From: Virgifigura deserti
GTDB taxonomy: Bacteria > Pseudomonadota > Alphaproteobacteria > Dongiales > Dongiaceae
Assembly: GCA_003576685.1 (NCBI GenBank)
Contig: QOZR01000010.1
Span: 124,001-188,000 of the forward strand
Length of the DNA stretch: 64,000 nucleotides
Direction: 5' to 3'
The position numbers and the translations under genes are program-made. Each line of letters starts with the position of its first letter. Position 1 is the stretch's first letter. Positions 1-9,000 of the stretch are shown piece after piece. The notes beneath the pieces are model-generated. The model was given only the letters and a program-made list of their open reading frames with translations, was not told the DNA's origin and did no database searches.

Positions 1-373
1 TTCCCATGGCCAGTCCGCGTAGATAAATGTTCTCGTAACCCGTTGCCTCCTGGTCGATGCCTAACCGGATGTTGAGCATCGAAGTGACATGGCCATCAAC
101 TCGCAACGTCCCGGAGGTCGGCTCGTAAATCCCGGCCAATACCCGAAGCAAGGTTGTCTTGCCAGCTCCATTCGAGCCGATGAGGCCCACGCGGTCACCC
201 TTCTCGAACTGCAGAGAAATCCGATGCAGCGCTCTGATGACGATACGATCTTTGGAGTCTCGGCCAATTCGATTTCCGCTGCCGATCCGGAGCAAGCTCT
301 GCTTCAGCGACCGCCCCCGCAGGCCATAGAGGGGAAAATCGACGCTGACCTTCTTTAGGTGGAGGGAAACCAT
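1..373 (-). CDS. Polysaccharide-export ABC transporter ATP-binding protein (Wzt/RfbB type), 3' end cut by window edge
   Basis: ATP-hydrolysing subunit of an ABC-2 exporter that moves O-antigen or capsule-type glycans across the inner membrane. About 124 N-terminal residues are inside the window. The Walker A motif GSNGAGKT is clear, followed by the LRVLAGIYEPTSG segment typical of this family. The long basic stretch between the first strand and Walker A (about 60 residues) is also characteristic of Wzt/TagH-type ATPases. The start is the ATG that follows the permease stop by 8 bases, so the two are cotranscribed. Walker B and the signature motif lie off the left edge, so completeness cannot be judged. 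Family is sure; the glycan is unknown. Confidence 0.9.
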   Translation of the reverse strand, partial: MVSLHLKKVSVDFPLYGLRGRSLKQSLLRIGSGNRIGRDSKDRIVIRALHRISLQFEKGDRVGLIGSNGAGKTTLLRVLAGIYEPTSGTLRVDGHVTSMLNIRLGIDQEATGYENIYLRGLAMG

Positions 374-381
374 CAGCACTC

Positions 382-1260
382 TCAGAGCCAATAAGGGACA
401 CGACCTCGAAACCGCACGAACATGGGCCAGGTTACGCTCCACCCGACGATCGTGACGGCGAGGGCGAGCATCCATGTCGCAGCGCTCGGCACATAGCCAA
501 GCAGCGGCCCGCGTAGAACTTCGACGAAATAAGTGAATGGATTAAACAGGGCCAGATGCGAGCGTGTTCCGAGTTGATCCGGCATCCAGAGGATAGGCGT
601 CACAAAGAATGCGAGCCGCATCAGGCTGCTCACGATTGGGGGGATGTCCCGGAACCGAGCGCAGAGAATGCCAACCAGGAGCATGACCCAGACGGCGTTC
701 GCCAGAACCAGAAGAAGGCCCGGCACAACCAACAGGCCTTCAAGACCGCACCATATTCCGAGCAATAGGGCGACGCCGACATAGACGAGCATGTTATGTG
801 CAGCGATTACGAGATGCCGCCAAGTAAGCTGCCATACAAATAAGGAAAGTGGCGACCGGACGCTCTTGATCCACGCTTCTGCCGAGATGAACACCTTGCA
901 GCCATCGGAAACAAGGCCGTTGATAAGCTGCCAGCTGATAAAACCTAAAGTGAGATGCGGCACGTATTCTCGGTACGACTTCCCCATCAGCTGGCCATAG
1001 AGAAGGCCGAGGGTGCAGACGAGGATCGCCAGGGAGAGCGTCAGCCAGAATGGGCCCAGGATGGACCGCCGGTAGCGCTGCCGAATGTCCTGTAGGCCCA
1101 ATGTCCCCCACAGCCGCCACATAAGACAACCTTCAATCAGGTCCCGTGCGGCAAGCCGACTAGCTGACGGCTGAACTGACTCATCCTTTATCTTCGCCCC
1201 GGTTTCATCCGCCGGTTTGACGTCCGGAACAGGAGGGCTTTGGATTACCTTGTCGACCAT
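382..1260 (-). CDS. ABC-2 type polysaccharide export permease (Wzm/KpsM family)
   Basis: Inner-membrane channel subunit that pairs with the ATPase just downstream. The roughly 292-residue protein has a soluble proline-rich N-terminus (about 40 residues), then the family segment with DIRQRYRRSILGPFW and about six hydrophobic helices, ending in FRGRVPYWL. RYRRSxLGPFW before the first helix is a hallmark of Wzm/RfbA-type permeases. I chose the ATG encoding MVDKV; an in-frame TTG seven codons upstream is possible. It sits directly before the ATPase with an 8-base gap and follows a methyltransferase gene on the same strand, consistent with a surface-glycan locus. Confidence 0.9.
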   Translation of the reverse strand: MVDKVIQSPPVPDVKPADETGAKIKDESVQPSASRLAARDLIEGCLMWRLWGTLGLQDIRQRYRRSILGPFWLTLSLAILVCTLGLLYGQLMGKSYREYVPHLTLGFISWQLINGLVSDGCKVFISAEAWIKSVRSPLSLFVWQLTWRHLVIAAHNMLVYVGVALLLGIWCGLEGLLVVPGLLLVLANAVWVMLLVGILCARFRDIPPIVSSLMRLAFFVTPILWMPDQLGTRSHLALFNPFTYFVEVLRGPLLGYVPSAATWMLALAVTIVGWSVTWPMFVRFRGRVPYWL

Positions 1261-1346
1261 TCCCACGCGAACTGACCTCAACTTGCTATAAGGGTGGCCC
1301 GAATGGTTGGCGCGTACACTGGCGTGCGCCGAAAAGTCCGGGGCAG

Positions 1347-2243
1347 CTAGCGGAGAATCATCCCAATGCCGCCACGCGTGTTCCTATCAACGCCCAGGAT
1401 ATCGTGAACATAGGTGTGAAATATCTCCAACCCTTGCGGCGCGCGGCTTTCACGCTGGATATGTTCGACCTCAAATCCCGCCCGTTTCGCGACCATTGCC
1501 AGGCTGTCTTCGGTGAAATACCAAAGATGATCACCGGTGATCACGCGCCATTCCCGTCCGTCTCGCAGGAATTCCAGAGACATCAGATTCGGTACGGTTA
1601 GAGCCAGAGCGCCACTTCGCCCAAAGCGGGGTTTTGCAAGAATGTTGCGACGGATCGCCGATAGAAAGCCGACCGGATCCTCGACATGTTCCAGAACGGA
1701 GTTCATGGTGGCCACGTCGGTTCGCTGCTCCAGCGGTTCGGCTGTCACGTCATGGTAGCGAACCTGCAGGCCCAGGGTGTCGCGGGCAAAGGTCAGAAAT
1801 TCGTGATCGACCTCGACTCCTATCGAGCGAATCCCCTTGTGCTTGAGGGCGAGCATGGACAATCCGATCCCACACCCGATATCGACAACCGGCTCCTTCG
1901 GTTTCAGCATCGCCGCCATATCGGCGATCTTGCGATACTTCTCGTAAATCCTGGGAAGATCGGGTTTTAGATCCGGCGAAAAGAATCCCCGTTCAATGGA
2001 TTTTGGCAGATAGCGCTTCTGTAGCCAGCCGGGTTCATATCTCGAGCTGGCGGGACGCGGGTTCAGGAAGACGATACCGCAGTCAGCGCATCTGCAGAGA
2101 ACGCAGCGGTCGCGTCCGAGGAAGAAGGGATTAAAGCTCTTATCGCTGCAGAGCGGGCAACAGTCGAGAAATTGCCAGCCCCGCATGTCGGCCAGCGCTC
2201 GCAGTTCACTTGTCTTCAGCTCGGCCGGCTTCCAATGCGTCAC
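1347..2243 (-). CDS. Class I SAM-dependent methyltransferase with N-terminal zinc-ribbon-like Cys motif
   Basis: Predicted methyltransferase, probably acting on a sugar or lipid-linked intermediate of the neighbouring glycan locus (inference from context). Of 298 residues, the first 60 hold Cys pairs (C28/C29-x-x-C32, later CVLC and CADC) like the zinc ribbons often fused to Methyltransf_23 domains. Motif I is VVDIGCGIGLSM at about 119-130, followed by the acidic strand end EVD and a post-I MNSVLEHVEDP motif. The start is a GTG; no strong ribosome site is visible, so the N-terminus is uncertain. The protein ends normally. Substrate cannot be read from the sequence. Confidence 0.8.
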   Translation of the reverse strand: MTHWKPAELKTSELRALADMRGWQFLDCCPLCSDKSFNPFFLGRDRCVLCRCADCGIVFLNPRPASSRYEPGWLQKRYLPKSIERGFFSPDLKPDLPRIYEKYRKIADMAAMLKPKEPVVDIGCGIGLSMLALKHKGIRSIGVEVDHEFLTFARDTLGLQVRYHDVTAEPLEQRTDVATMNSVLEHVEDPVGFLSAIRRNILAKPRFGRSGALALTVPNLMSLEFLRDGREWRVITGDHLWYFTEDSLAMVAKRAGFEVEHIQRESRAPQGLEIFHTYVHDILGVDRNTRGGIGMILR

Positions 2244-2417
2244 AGAAAGTTTCCCGATGAACTCAGCTCATCAGTCCTGAAACGCGCCCTTCGGCGGAGT
2301 ATGGTCAGAGAGGTGACACGATGTCCAGCATGAGCGATTGAGCCGATCCAAGAGCGGTCTTGGGGTGGCCCTTTACATCACGGGCCTACTCCTGCCGAGC
2401 GATCAGCGCCGCGCCGC

Positions 2418-2798
2418 CTACTGCGTCGCTTCCTTCAGATAGGCGATGATGTCCGCGCGGTCTTGCTCGTTCCGGAGGCCGGCAAACAGCATCCTGTTGC
2501 CGGGAATATATCCTTTCGGGTCGGCAAGATATTCGCTCACGGTTTGCTCGTCCCAGACGACATCGGCACTCTTCATCGCATCGGAATAGTTGAAGCCCTC
2601 GACGCTCCCTGCCTTGCGCCCGAACAGACCGGCTAGGGTGGGGCCGATCTTGTTCTGGCCCGGCTCGACGGAGTGGCAGGCTTGGCAGCGGGCGAACAAC
2701 TTTTCGCCTTTCGCGGCGTCGCCCTGCGCCAGCGCCGGACCGCTCGACAGCGCCAGCAAAGCCATCGCCCCGCCGGCAAGCAGTTTCGATATCGTCAT
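2418..2798 (-). CDS. Class I c-type cytochrome, periplasmic
   Basis: Small secreted electron carrier of about 126 residues. It has a signal peptide ending near ALAQG, one haem-binding CQACH motif at residues 38-42, and a distal methionine ligand in NRMLFAG near 103. This layout matches cytochrome c2/c550-like proteins. The ATG was chosen because GGGAGGT lies seven bases upstream; a GTG three codons earlier has no spacing for it. The gene stands alone between the glycan genes and the fhc/folP operon. A role as electron acceptor for the quinoprotein system in this window is possible but only an inference from proximity; xoxG is the dedicated candidate. Confidence 0.88.
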   Translation of the reverse strand: MTISKLLAGGAMALLALSSGPALAQGDAAKGEKLFARCQACHSVEPGQNKIGPTLAGLFGRKAGSVEGFNYSDAMKSADVVWDEQTVSEYLADPKGYIPGNRMLFAGLRNEQDRADIIAYLKEATQ

Positions 2799-2991
2799 TG
2801 ACTGCACCTCCCGAAGACCGTTTCGTGACCGGATATAAATGCGGCGGACCGGTCCCAGGTTCCCGGGGAACGTCGCCAGACTCCGACAATTGCCTGAGAT
2901 CAGCGCGCGCCTGCGCCGCGGTCGACAGGCCAGTTCAGGATGTCATTCTATAAAGCCTGCCTGGCCTGTCGAGCGAATTGACGGCGCGCCA

Positions 2992-3963
2992 TCAGGCCAA
3001 CCCCCGGGCCAACCGTTGACCGAGTTCGTCGATGGCCGCCGTGAGGTTCCGGTGAATCTCGGGTTCGGCCATCGAATGACCGGCTGCCGTGATCAGGCGC
3101 AGGTCGCAGGTTTCCCAGCGGCGCGCCAGCGCATCGGCGGTGACGGGCGGGCAGAGCAGGTCATAGCGGCCCTGAACGATGATGCCGGGAATACCGCGGA
3201 GCCGGTCGGCGCCGGCCAGCAGCTCTCCCGGCCGCAGAAAGCAGTCGTGGCTGATATAGTGCCATTCGAGGAACGGCGTGTTCGGCGTGTCGCGAGTTCC
3301 GGCCGGCTTGTCGAGGGATTGCGGCAATGCGACCGAGCCCGGATTCAGCATGGACAGCGCGCGCTCGTAATCATGCCAGACGAAGGCGGCCGGGCGGTGA
3401 ACGGCCGGATCCGGATGCATCAGCCGGGCGCCATAGGCCCGCAGCGGATCGCCACGCTCCGAGATCGGCAGCAAGTCGACGAAGTGGCGCCAGAAGTCCG
3501 GGTAGAAGGTTTGCGGGCCGCGGACGAACGCCCAGTCGGCCTCCTCGGCGCTGCCTAGAAACACGGCGCGCAGCGCTACCGCCGTAACCCGCTCCGGAAA
3601 AGCTTCGGCATAGGCCGTCGCCAGTAGCGCGCCCCAGGAGCCGCCGACCAGCATCCAGCGCTCGATGCTGAACTCCCGGCGGATCCGCTCCATGTCCGCG
3701 ACGAGATGCTGCGTCGTGTTGCCGGCGAGACTGCGCTTCGGCGTGCTGCGGCCGGCGCCGCGCTGGTCGAAGAGGATGATTCGAAACCACGCCGGATCGA
3801 ACAACCGGCGATGCGCGGGCTGACAGCCGCTGCCCGGCCCGCCATGCAGGAACAGTACCGGAATGCCGTCCGGATTGCCGGCCTGCTCGACATACAGCCT
3901 GTGATCTCCGTCGACGGCGAGCATGCGTGAATCGAATGGCGGACTCTCCGCGGTGACCGTCAT
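2992..3963 (-). CDS. pip: Proline iminopeptidase, alpha/beta hydrolase S33
   Basis: Cytoplasmic aminopeptidase that releases N-terminal proline from peptides. At 323 residues it is full length for the family. The oxyanion HGGPGSG motif (about 40-46), the DQRGAGRS block, and the nucleophile elbow GGSWG with Ser109 are all present. An Asp in the GRYDLLCP segment and a late His in AAGHSM complete the expected triad. Its ATG overlaps the folP stop (ATGA), so it is the last gene of the fhc-SRPBCC-folP run. It has no known link to C1 metabolism and is probably a passenger of the operon. Confidence 0.9.
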   Translation of the reverse strand: MTVTAESPPFDSRMLAVDGDHRLYVEQAGNPDGIPVLFLHGGPGSGCQPAHRRLFDPAWFRIILFDQRGAGRSTPKRSLAGNTTQHLVADMERIRREFSIERWMLVGGSWGALLATAYAEAFPERVTAVALRAVFLGSAEEADWAFVRGPQTFYPDFWRHFVDLLPISERGDPLRAYGARLMHPDPAVHRPAAFVWHDYERALSMLNPGSVALPQSLDKPAGTRDTPNTPFLEWHYISHDCFLRPGELLAGADRLRGIPGIIVQGRYDLLCPPVTADALARRWETCDLRLITAAGHSMAEPEIHRNLTAAIDELGQRLARGLA

Positions 3964-5108
3964 TCTTCAAACCCGTGCAGCCGTTCCCAAAGCCTGAGGA
4001 CCTGATGCGTTTCCGCCACGTCGTGGACGCGCAGGATCTGCACGCCCTGATCGAGACCGTGCATCGCCGCGCCGAGCGACGACGGGAGGCGCTGCTTCGG
4101 CGTCACGCGCCCGCTGACGGCGTCGCCGAGCCCCTTACGTGACGCGCCCAGGAGCAGCGGCACGCCCAGGCCGTGATAGAGAGCCAGCCCCCGCAGGACC
4201 GCGACGTTCTCGCGACCGCGCTTGCCGAAGCCGAGGCCGGGATCGGCAACCAAGCGGCGCCGGTCGATGCCGGCGGCGACGCAGGCCTCCAGCCGCGTCT
4301 CCAGCGCGTCGAACACGTCCAGGACCACGTCATCATAGGACGGGGCGATATTCATGGTGCGCGGCTCGCCCTGCATATGCATCAGCATGATCATCGCGCG
4401 GCTGTCCGCGGCGACAGCCATGCTCTCCGGGTCGCCGGTCAGGGCGGTGACGTCGTTGATGATATCGGCGCCGGCGGCCAGCGCGGCGCGCATGACCGCG
4501 GCGCGGCGCGTGTCGATGGAAATTCTCGCGCCGTGAAGCGCGTCGCGCTTGGCCGCCAATCCCTTGATCACCGGCAGCACGCGCGCGATTTCTTCCTGCG
4601 GCGCGACCGGTTCGGCGCCCGGTCGCGTGGACTCGCCGCCGATATCGAGAATATCGGCGCCCGCTTCCGCCAGGCATATGCCTTGCGCCACCGCTGCCGC
4701 CGGAGTCGTAAAGTCGCCGCCGTCGGAGAAACTGTCCGGCGTAACGTTGAGGATGCCCATCAGGCGCGGCCGGGAAGGGTCCCACCCGTCCGGTGCGGCC
4801 CGCGGCTCGGTGATCCGGGTCAACAAGGAGGCGATCCGCGCCTCCGCCGCGCCGCCGCATCGCGCCGCCCACCGCTCCAGATCGGCCAGCGTCGCGCCGA
4901 TCCGGCTCGTCCGCCCCGGAGCCCGGATACAGACCTCGCAGCCGGTGAAGGCCAGCGGCCCGCCGGCGACGGACCGGCCGGTGCCGGCGGCGATCAGCGA
5001 TGCCGCCGCCGGTCCGCTGACGAGCCCGATCGGTCGCAGATAGAGCCGTGCCGAGGCGGGAAGATCCTGCGGAAGCCACTCCGCCAAAGATGCGGAGCCG
5101 CCGCTCAC
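3960..5108 (-). CDS. folP: Dihydropteroate synthase with about 110-residue N-terminal extension
   Basis: Condenses 6-hydroxymethyl-dihydropterin pyrophosphate with p-aminobenzoate in folate synthesis. The catalytic core begins near residue 113 with GILNVTPDSFSDGG, followed by DIGGESTRPGA, the IIND block, and a GASRKG motif late in the protein. The protein has 382 residues against about 270-290 for stand-alone DHPS; residues 1-110 match no domain I know. The GTG start overlaps the upstream SRPBCC stop as GTGA, fixing the N-terminus and implying translational coupling. Its place behind fhcC raises the possibility of a pterin role shared with H4MPT synthesis. However, H4MPT uses RFAP synthase for this step, so ordinary folate synthesis is more likely. 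Confidence 0.93.
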   Translation of the reverse strand: MSGGSASLAEWLPQDLPASARLYLRPIGLVSGPAAASLIAAGTGRSVAGGPLAFTGCEVCIRAPGRTSRIGATLADLERWAARCGGAAEARIASLLTRITEPRAAPDGWDPSRPRLMGILNVTPDSFSDGGDFTTPAAAVAQGICLAEAGADILDIGGESTRPGAEPVAPQEEIARVLPVIKGLAAKRDALHGARISIDTRRAAVMRAALAAGADIINDVTALTGDPESMAVAADSRAMIMLMHMQGEPRTMNIAPSYDDVVLDVFDALETRLEACVAAGIDRRRLVADPGLGFGKRGRENVAVLRGLALYHGLGVPLLLGASRKGLGDAVSGRVTPKQRLPSSLGAAMHGLDQGVQILRVHDVAETHQVLRLWERLHGFEE

Positions 5109-5521
5109 GCGCCGAACATCGTCTTCAGATTGTCGAGGCCGGCTTTGTAGACTCCCTCCATCGTCCTCACCGCTTCGGGTTCGGGCAGCCCCGCCGGCTT
5201 GAATTCGCTGCTCCATTCGACCCTGCAACGTCCGCCATCGCCGGTGACCCGGAGCGTCGAGACGTAGTCCCGCACAGGAAGCGGACTCTCGAGAATGACG
5301 TAGGTCAGCGATTGCCCCTTCTCGTCGACGCTCTCCAGCCGTTCGCGGATCAGCCCGCCGCCTGCGAGATGCAGATCGCGCGTCGACCCTGCCGTCCCGC
5401 TATTCGCGTCGCACCGCTCGACGGCCGGATGCCATCGGTCGAACGCCGCAAAATCACCGACGACGGGCCACACTTCGTCGGCCGACGCGCCAACCTCCAC
5501 AGACATCGAAAGCTTTGCCAT
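5105..5521 (-). CDS. SRPBCC (START-like) family protein
   Basis: 138-residue single-domain protein of the polyketide-cyclase/START fold, a hydrophobic-ligand-binding cup. The N-terminal KLSMSVEVGASADEVWPVVGDFAAFDRW pattern (about residues 2-30) is the usual SRPBCC opening and the C-terminal long helix ends in LDNLKTMFGA. The ATG chosen has GAGAGGAAAC upstream. It lies 97 bases after fhcC and overlaps folP, so it may be transcribed with the formaldehyde genes. Ligand and role are unknown; nothing in the residues suggests catalysis. Confidence 0.75.
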   Translation of the reverse strand: MAKLSMSVEVGASADEVWPVVGDFAAFDRWHPAVERCDANSGTAGSTRDLHLAGGGLIRERLESVDEKGQSLTYVILESPLPVRDYVSTLRVTGDGGRCRVEWSSEFKPAGLPEPEAVRTMEGVYKAGLDNLKTMFGA

Positions 5522-5618
5522 CTTGTTTCCTCTCCGGGTTGAATCGCTTCCCATGGCGGCTTCTCGAGTCCGCCAGCACAGACGATCGTATCGCGAGGAG
5601 CGTCGTTCCTGAAAGTCT

Positions 5619-6440
5619 TCAGATCCTGCGGATCAGGATCTCGCCCATGCCGCCGGCCGCCAAGTCTCCGGCGAAGCGGCGGACCCGCGGCGGCATGGCC
5701 CAGAGCTCGGCGAGGCGGCTGGAGCGGTCGCCGACTGCCTGCGGCAGCAGCTTGAGGAAGCCGAGATCGTGCGCGCCGCAATCGGCGAAGGTCGGCGACG
5801 GGCGCTCGGGCGCGCTCGACAGGATCAGACTGCCCCGCTTCATCCCGAAGCCGGGATAGGGACCGACGGCCGCGCCCAGCACCGCCACGGTGCCGGCGAT
5901 CATGCGCGAGCCGGCATGGCTGCCGACGCTGCCCTCGATCACCAGGATGCCGCGCCGCATCCGGTCGCCCGCCCGATGCCCGGCGTTGCCGCGGACGATC
6001 ACCAGACCGCCGCGCATCCCCTTCGTCTCGCCGGGAACGGCGCCCGCGGTGAAGTCGCCGGCATCGCCGTCGATCTCGATGACGCCGCGATGCATCTCCG
6101 CCCCTGCCCAGGGACCGACGCCGCCGCGGACATGGATGCGGCCGCCGCGCAGGCCGAGGCCGACATAGGCTCCGGCATCGCCTTCGACGGTGATCGTTCC
6201 ATCCGTCATGGCCCGGCCGATGAAATCCAGCTTGTCGCATGCGTTGCGGATGGAAAGATCGGCCGGATCGCCGATCGCGATGGCGAAGAGGTCACCGACC
6301 CGCAGCCGCTGATTGCCGCTGATCAGCTCGATCGCCGCGATCGCCGCCTCATCCAGGCCCGCGAGCCGGTCGGGGGTAAGCGGCGACAGATCGAGCCGTT
6401 GCCGCGGCGGGTCGCGCAAGGTCAAGGCAAGGCCGCTCAT
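5619..6440 (-). CDS. fhcC: Formyltransferase/hydrolase complex subunit C (formylmethanofuran dehydrogenase subunit C-like)
   Basis: Subunit of the Fhc complex, which transfers the formyl group of formyl-H4MPT to methylofuran and hydrolyses it to formate in the cytoplasm. The 273-residue protein is dominated by glycine-rich hexapeptide-like repeats (RGGRIHVRGGVG, RGGLVIVRGNAG, RRGILVIEGSVG), forming the right-handed beta-helix of FwdC/glutamate-synthase-C proteins. Its ATG overlaps the fhcD stop (ATGA). It is the last fhc gene in the order B-A-D-C. Known family role: structural scaffold beside FhcA. Confidence 0.95.
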   Translation of the reverse strand: MSGLALTLRDPPRQRLDLSPLTPDRLAGLDEAAIAAIELISGNQRLRVGDLFAIAIGDPADLSIRNACDKLDFIGRAMTDGTITVEGDAGAYVGLGLRGGRIHVRGGVGPWAGAEMHRGVIEIDGDAGDFTAGAVPGETKGMRGGLVIVRGNAGHRAGDRMRRGILVIEGSVGSHAGSRMIAGTVAVLGAAVGPYPGFGMKRGSLILSSAPERPSPTFADCGAHDLGFLKLLPQAVGDRSSRLAELWAMPPRVRRFAGDLAAGGMGEILIRRI

Positions 6441-7333
6441 GCCATCAGCTCCCGCAGATGGAACAGGAACTTGCCCAGCTTGCCGCCGTAATTGCCGGCG
6501 GTGATCCGAAGCACGCCGTTGGCCGCGCCCAGTTCGCAGGCCGCCGTGATGCCGGCGCGCATCGCCGCGGCGATATCCTCGGCCGTCAAGCCGTCGATCA
6601 CCACTTCGAGCACGGACTCGACCTCGGGCGGCAAGGCGGTCTCCGTCTGACCCTTCAGGGTTGGGCAATAGGCATTGTTGGTCGAGGCAATAAGCCCCTT
6701 GTACTTCGCGCCGATCTTCGAGCCGGAGCGGACCATGCCGCCGGGAAAGGGCAGGATGACGTTCGGAACCGTCCGGATCGCCGTCACGGCTTTCTCGGTC
6801 GCGGCGAGCGCCGCCGCGCGCGACGCCGCCAGGATCAGGAAGTTGCCGCCGCCGATTCCCTTGGCGGTGCCGACCGTGTGTTCGCAGACGAACTCGCCGT
6901 CCATTACCGGAATCCGCCAATAGCGCCGGTCGCCGAACTTCTTGGCGATCTGGAAGCCGTCGCCGAAATAGCGCAGCAGCGCGCCGAGCTTCAGCGGGTC
7001 GCCCCCGTCCATGCCCGAGAAGCAGGCCGAGCCGGCCGCGGTGAGAACGCACTGGCCGACCCGGTCGCCGACCTGCTTCTGCAGGTCCTTCGTCGACATG
7101 CTGAAGATCATGACCGAGACGCCCGGACGTCCGTCCGGCGTTTCCTCGGGTAGCAGCCGGCGCTCGATGCTCGCCTCGCAGCCGCAGGCGATGACGGAGG
7201 TGGCGAAGCCAGTCATGCTGTTGCCGGCGTTCCAGGCCCACTCGGCCGTGTCCGCGGTGATCACCAGCCGTGTTGCCTTCATCCCGAAGGCCTCGGCGAA
7301 GGTGTCTTCGATGGCGACGCCGTTGATGATCAT
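6437..7333 (-). CDS. fhcD: Formylmethanofuran:tetrahydromethanopterin formyltransferase
   Basis: Moves the formyl group between H4MPT and methylofuran; in bacteria it is subunit D of Fhc. The 298 residues are full length for Ftr. Recognisable blocks are the start MIINGVAIEDTFAEAFGMKA, ITADTAEWAWNAG, the GTAKGIGGGNFLIL loop and ASTNNAYCPTL. Start and stop both overlap neighbours as ATGA, so the fhcA-fhcD-fhcC reading is tightly coupled. Nothing looks truncated. Related archaeal Ftr runs the reaction in the opposite direction during methanogenesis. Confidence 0.97.
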   Translation of the reverse strand: MIINGVAIEDTFAEAFGMKATRLVITADTAEWAWNAGNSMTGFATSVIACGCEASIERRLLPEETPDGRPGVSVMIFSMSTKDLQKQVGDRVGQCVLTAAGSACFSGMDGGDPLKLGALLRYFGDGFQIAKKFGDRRYWRIPVMDGEFVCEHTVGTAKGIGGGNFLILAASRAAALAATEKAVTAIRTVPNVILPFPGGMVRSGSKIGAKYKGLIASTNNAYCPTLKGQTETALPPEVESVLEVVIDGLTAEDIAAAMRAGITAACELGAANGVLRITAGNYGGKLGKFLFHLRELMA

Positions 7334-9000
7334 GGCGTCGTCCGGCGGCAGGGGTGACGGACCAGGCGCGAGCGCCCCTCGTCCTCCATCTCGTCATCGG
7401 TGACTCGGAAGTTGCCGAGGCGCACCGTCTGGAACCGGTTGAAATAGTCCTCCAACGGCCCTTCGATCCCCTGGTCGAACTCCGGACGAACCACATGTGT
7501 GGCGCCCCAGACGATGTCGGTGACCTCGCCGTTGCGTGCGATCAGCCGGCCATCCTTGAAGACATAGTCGGGGCGCGCGAACATCGCCTCGCGATTCTCC
7601 CGTTCCGTATAGACGGTGATGTCGGCGACCGCGCCCACCCCCAAATGCCCGCGGTCGAGGAGGCCCAGGCTGCGGGCGGGAGCGGCGCGTGTGAGAATCG
7701 CGATCTCGTAGAGGCTGTATTCCCGTTCGATGCCGCCGAGCGTGCTTGCGGCCGCCGCATGCTTGTTGATCGTCTTCAGCATGTCCCTTCGGAAGCCGCG
7801 GTCCATCAAAAGCCGGATCAGATGCGGATAGACCGTGAACGGCGCCCCGTTCGGATGATCGGTGGTGAGGAACACCCGCCAGGGATCCTCGACCAACAGC
7901 AGAAGCTCCAGCCCGATGGCCCACTGCAGGGCGTTGACGAAATTTTCGTCGCGATAGCGAAACGGCACCACGCCGCAGCCGGCATCGCATTCGATATCCA
8001 TGCACATCCACTTCTTGGGATGGGCGTGCCGGTGGTTGCGATACTGGATCATCGTGTCGCCGGAGGCCGTCACCGTCTGGCCGAAGATTATCTGGCCGAT
8101 GTCGACGCTGACTGATGGTGTTCGATTGATGACCTCCGCAAGCTGCGCCGCCGCCGAGGAGAACTTGCGGTCGCCCTCCGTCCCATAACTGTGGAACTGA
8201 AGATGCGTCAGATGCAGCGGCAGTCCCTCGGCGGCGTCGATCGTCCCCACCGTCGTTTCCCAGTTTCCCGGAACGCCCAGATCGTTGCAGTGGAGGTGCA
8301 CCGGATGGCAGATGCCGAGTTCGTTCACGGCCCGCGCCAGCGCGGCGACGATTCTGCGGGGCGTCACGCCGTAATGCGGGCTGGGCGTGTCGAGGCCGAG
8401 GTTGCGCGCGTTGAACTTGAAGGCGTTGATGCCGCCGGGATTGACGACCTTCAGCGCGACGGACTGCGTGGCCTGCAGCATCCAGCCGACATAGTCGTTT
8501 ATTGCCTGCTGCTCGGCCCCGTTCGCTAGCATCCGCAGCAGGAAGTCGTCGCTGCCGAGCATGGCGTAGCAGCCCTTATCGATCATTGGCGTGTCGGCCA
8601 GCTCGGCATGCGCGTGGCGGGCGTTGGCGGGAACCATCGCCGGCTCGAAGGCGGCGGTATATCCCATCGCAGCGTATCGATAGCCGGTGACGAAGGTCGT
8701 CGGCGTATAGAGACCGCCGCCCGAGCGCCGGAGTCCATCCCCGGCATCGGCGTGCTTCCGATGGTCCTCGATCATCATCATGCGGGCGATGTTGATCTTC
8801 CCGCCGCCGATATGGCTGTGGATATCGATCGCGCCGGCCATGACGATCTTGCCGGTGATATCGACGGTCTCATCGATCGCCGCCCCGGGCCCCGGATCCG
8901 GAACGATCACGCCGTCCCGCAAATAGAGATCCGCGGCGTCGCCATTGCGTCCGTTCGCCGGATCGACGATCCGGCCGCCGGCGAGCTTGACGAGCGTCAT
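7330..9000 (-). CDS. fhcA: Formyltransferase/hydrolase complex subunit A (amidohydrolase-like)
   Basis: Catalytic hydrolase subunit of Fhc: cleaves formylmethylofuran to formate. About 556 residues with the amidohydrolase metal motif DIHSHIGGGK near residue 60, a further HLHCNDLG block, HLTHLQFHSYG, and a late TTDHPNGAP with the metal-ligand Asp. These match FwdA/FmdA-type binuclear metal sites. I take the ATG whose first base is shared with the fhcB stop (TGATG); a GTG one codon upstream is also in frame. The C-terminus overlaps the fhcD start. The set is complete and in the order known from methylotrophs. Confidence 0.96.
   Translation of the reverse strand: MTLVKLAGGRIVDPANGRNGDAADLYLRDGVIVPDPGPGAAIDETVDITGKIVMAGAIDIHSHIGGGKINIARMMMIEDHRKHADAGDGLRRSGGGLYTPTTFVTGYRYAAMGYTAAFEPAMVPANARHAHAELADTPMIDKGCYAMLGSDDFLLRMLANGAEQQAINDYVGWMLQATQSVALKVVNPGGINAFKFNARNLGLDTPSPHYGVTPRRIVAALARAVNELGICHPVHLHCNDLGVPGNWETTVGTIDAAEGLPLHLTHLQFHSYGTEGDRKFSSAAAQLAEVINRTPSVSVDIGQIIFGQTVTASGDTMIQYRNHRHAHPKKWMCMDIECDAGCGVVPFRYRDENFVNALQWAIGLELLLLVEDPWRVFLTTDHPNGAPFTVYPHLIRLLMDRGFRRDMLKTINKHAAAASTLGGIEREYSLYEIAILTRAAPARSLGLLDRGHLGVGAVADITVYTERENREAMFARPDYVFKDGRLIARNGEVTDIVWGATHVVRPEFDQGIEGPLEDYFNRFQTVRLGNFRVTDDEMEDEGRSRLVRHPCRRTTP

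Noticed and set aside
5619..7496. Apparent fusion protein running through fhcD into fhcC
   Set aside because: The upstream part is an out-of-frame reading of fhcD; the true fhcC starts at the ATG overlapping the fhcD stop.
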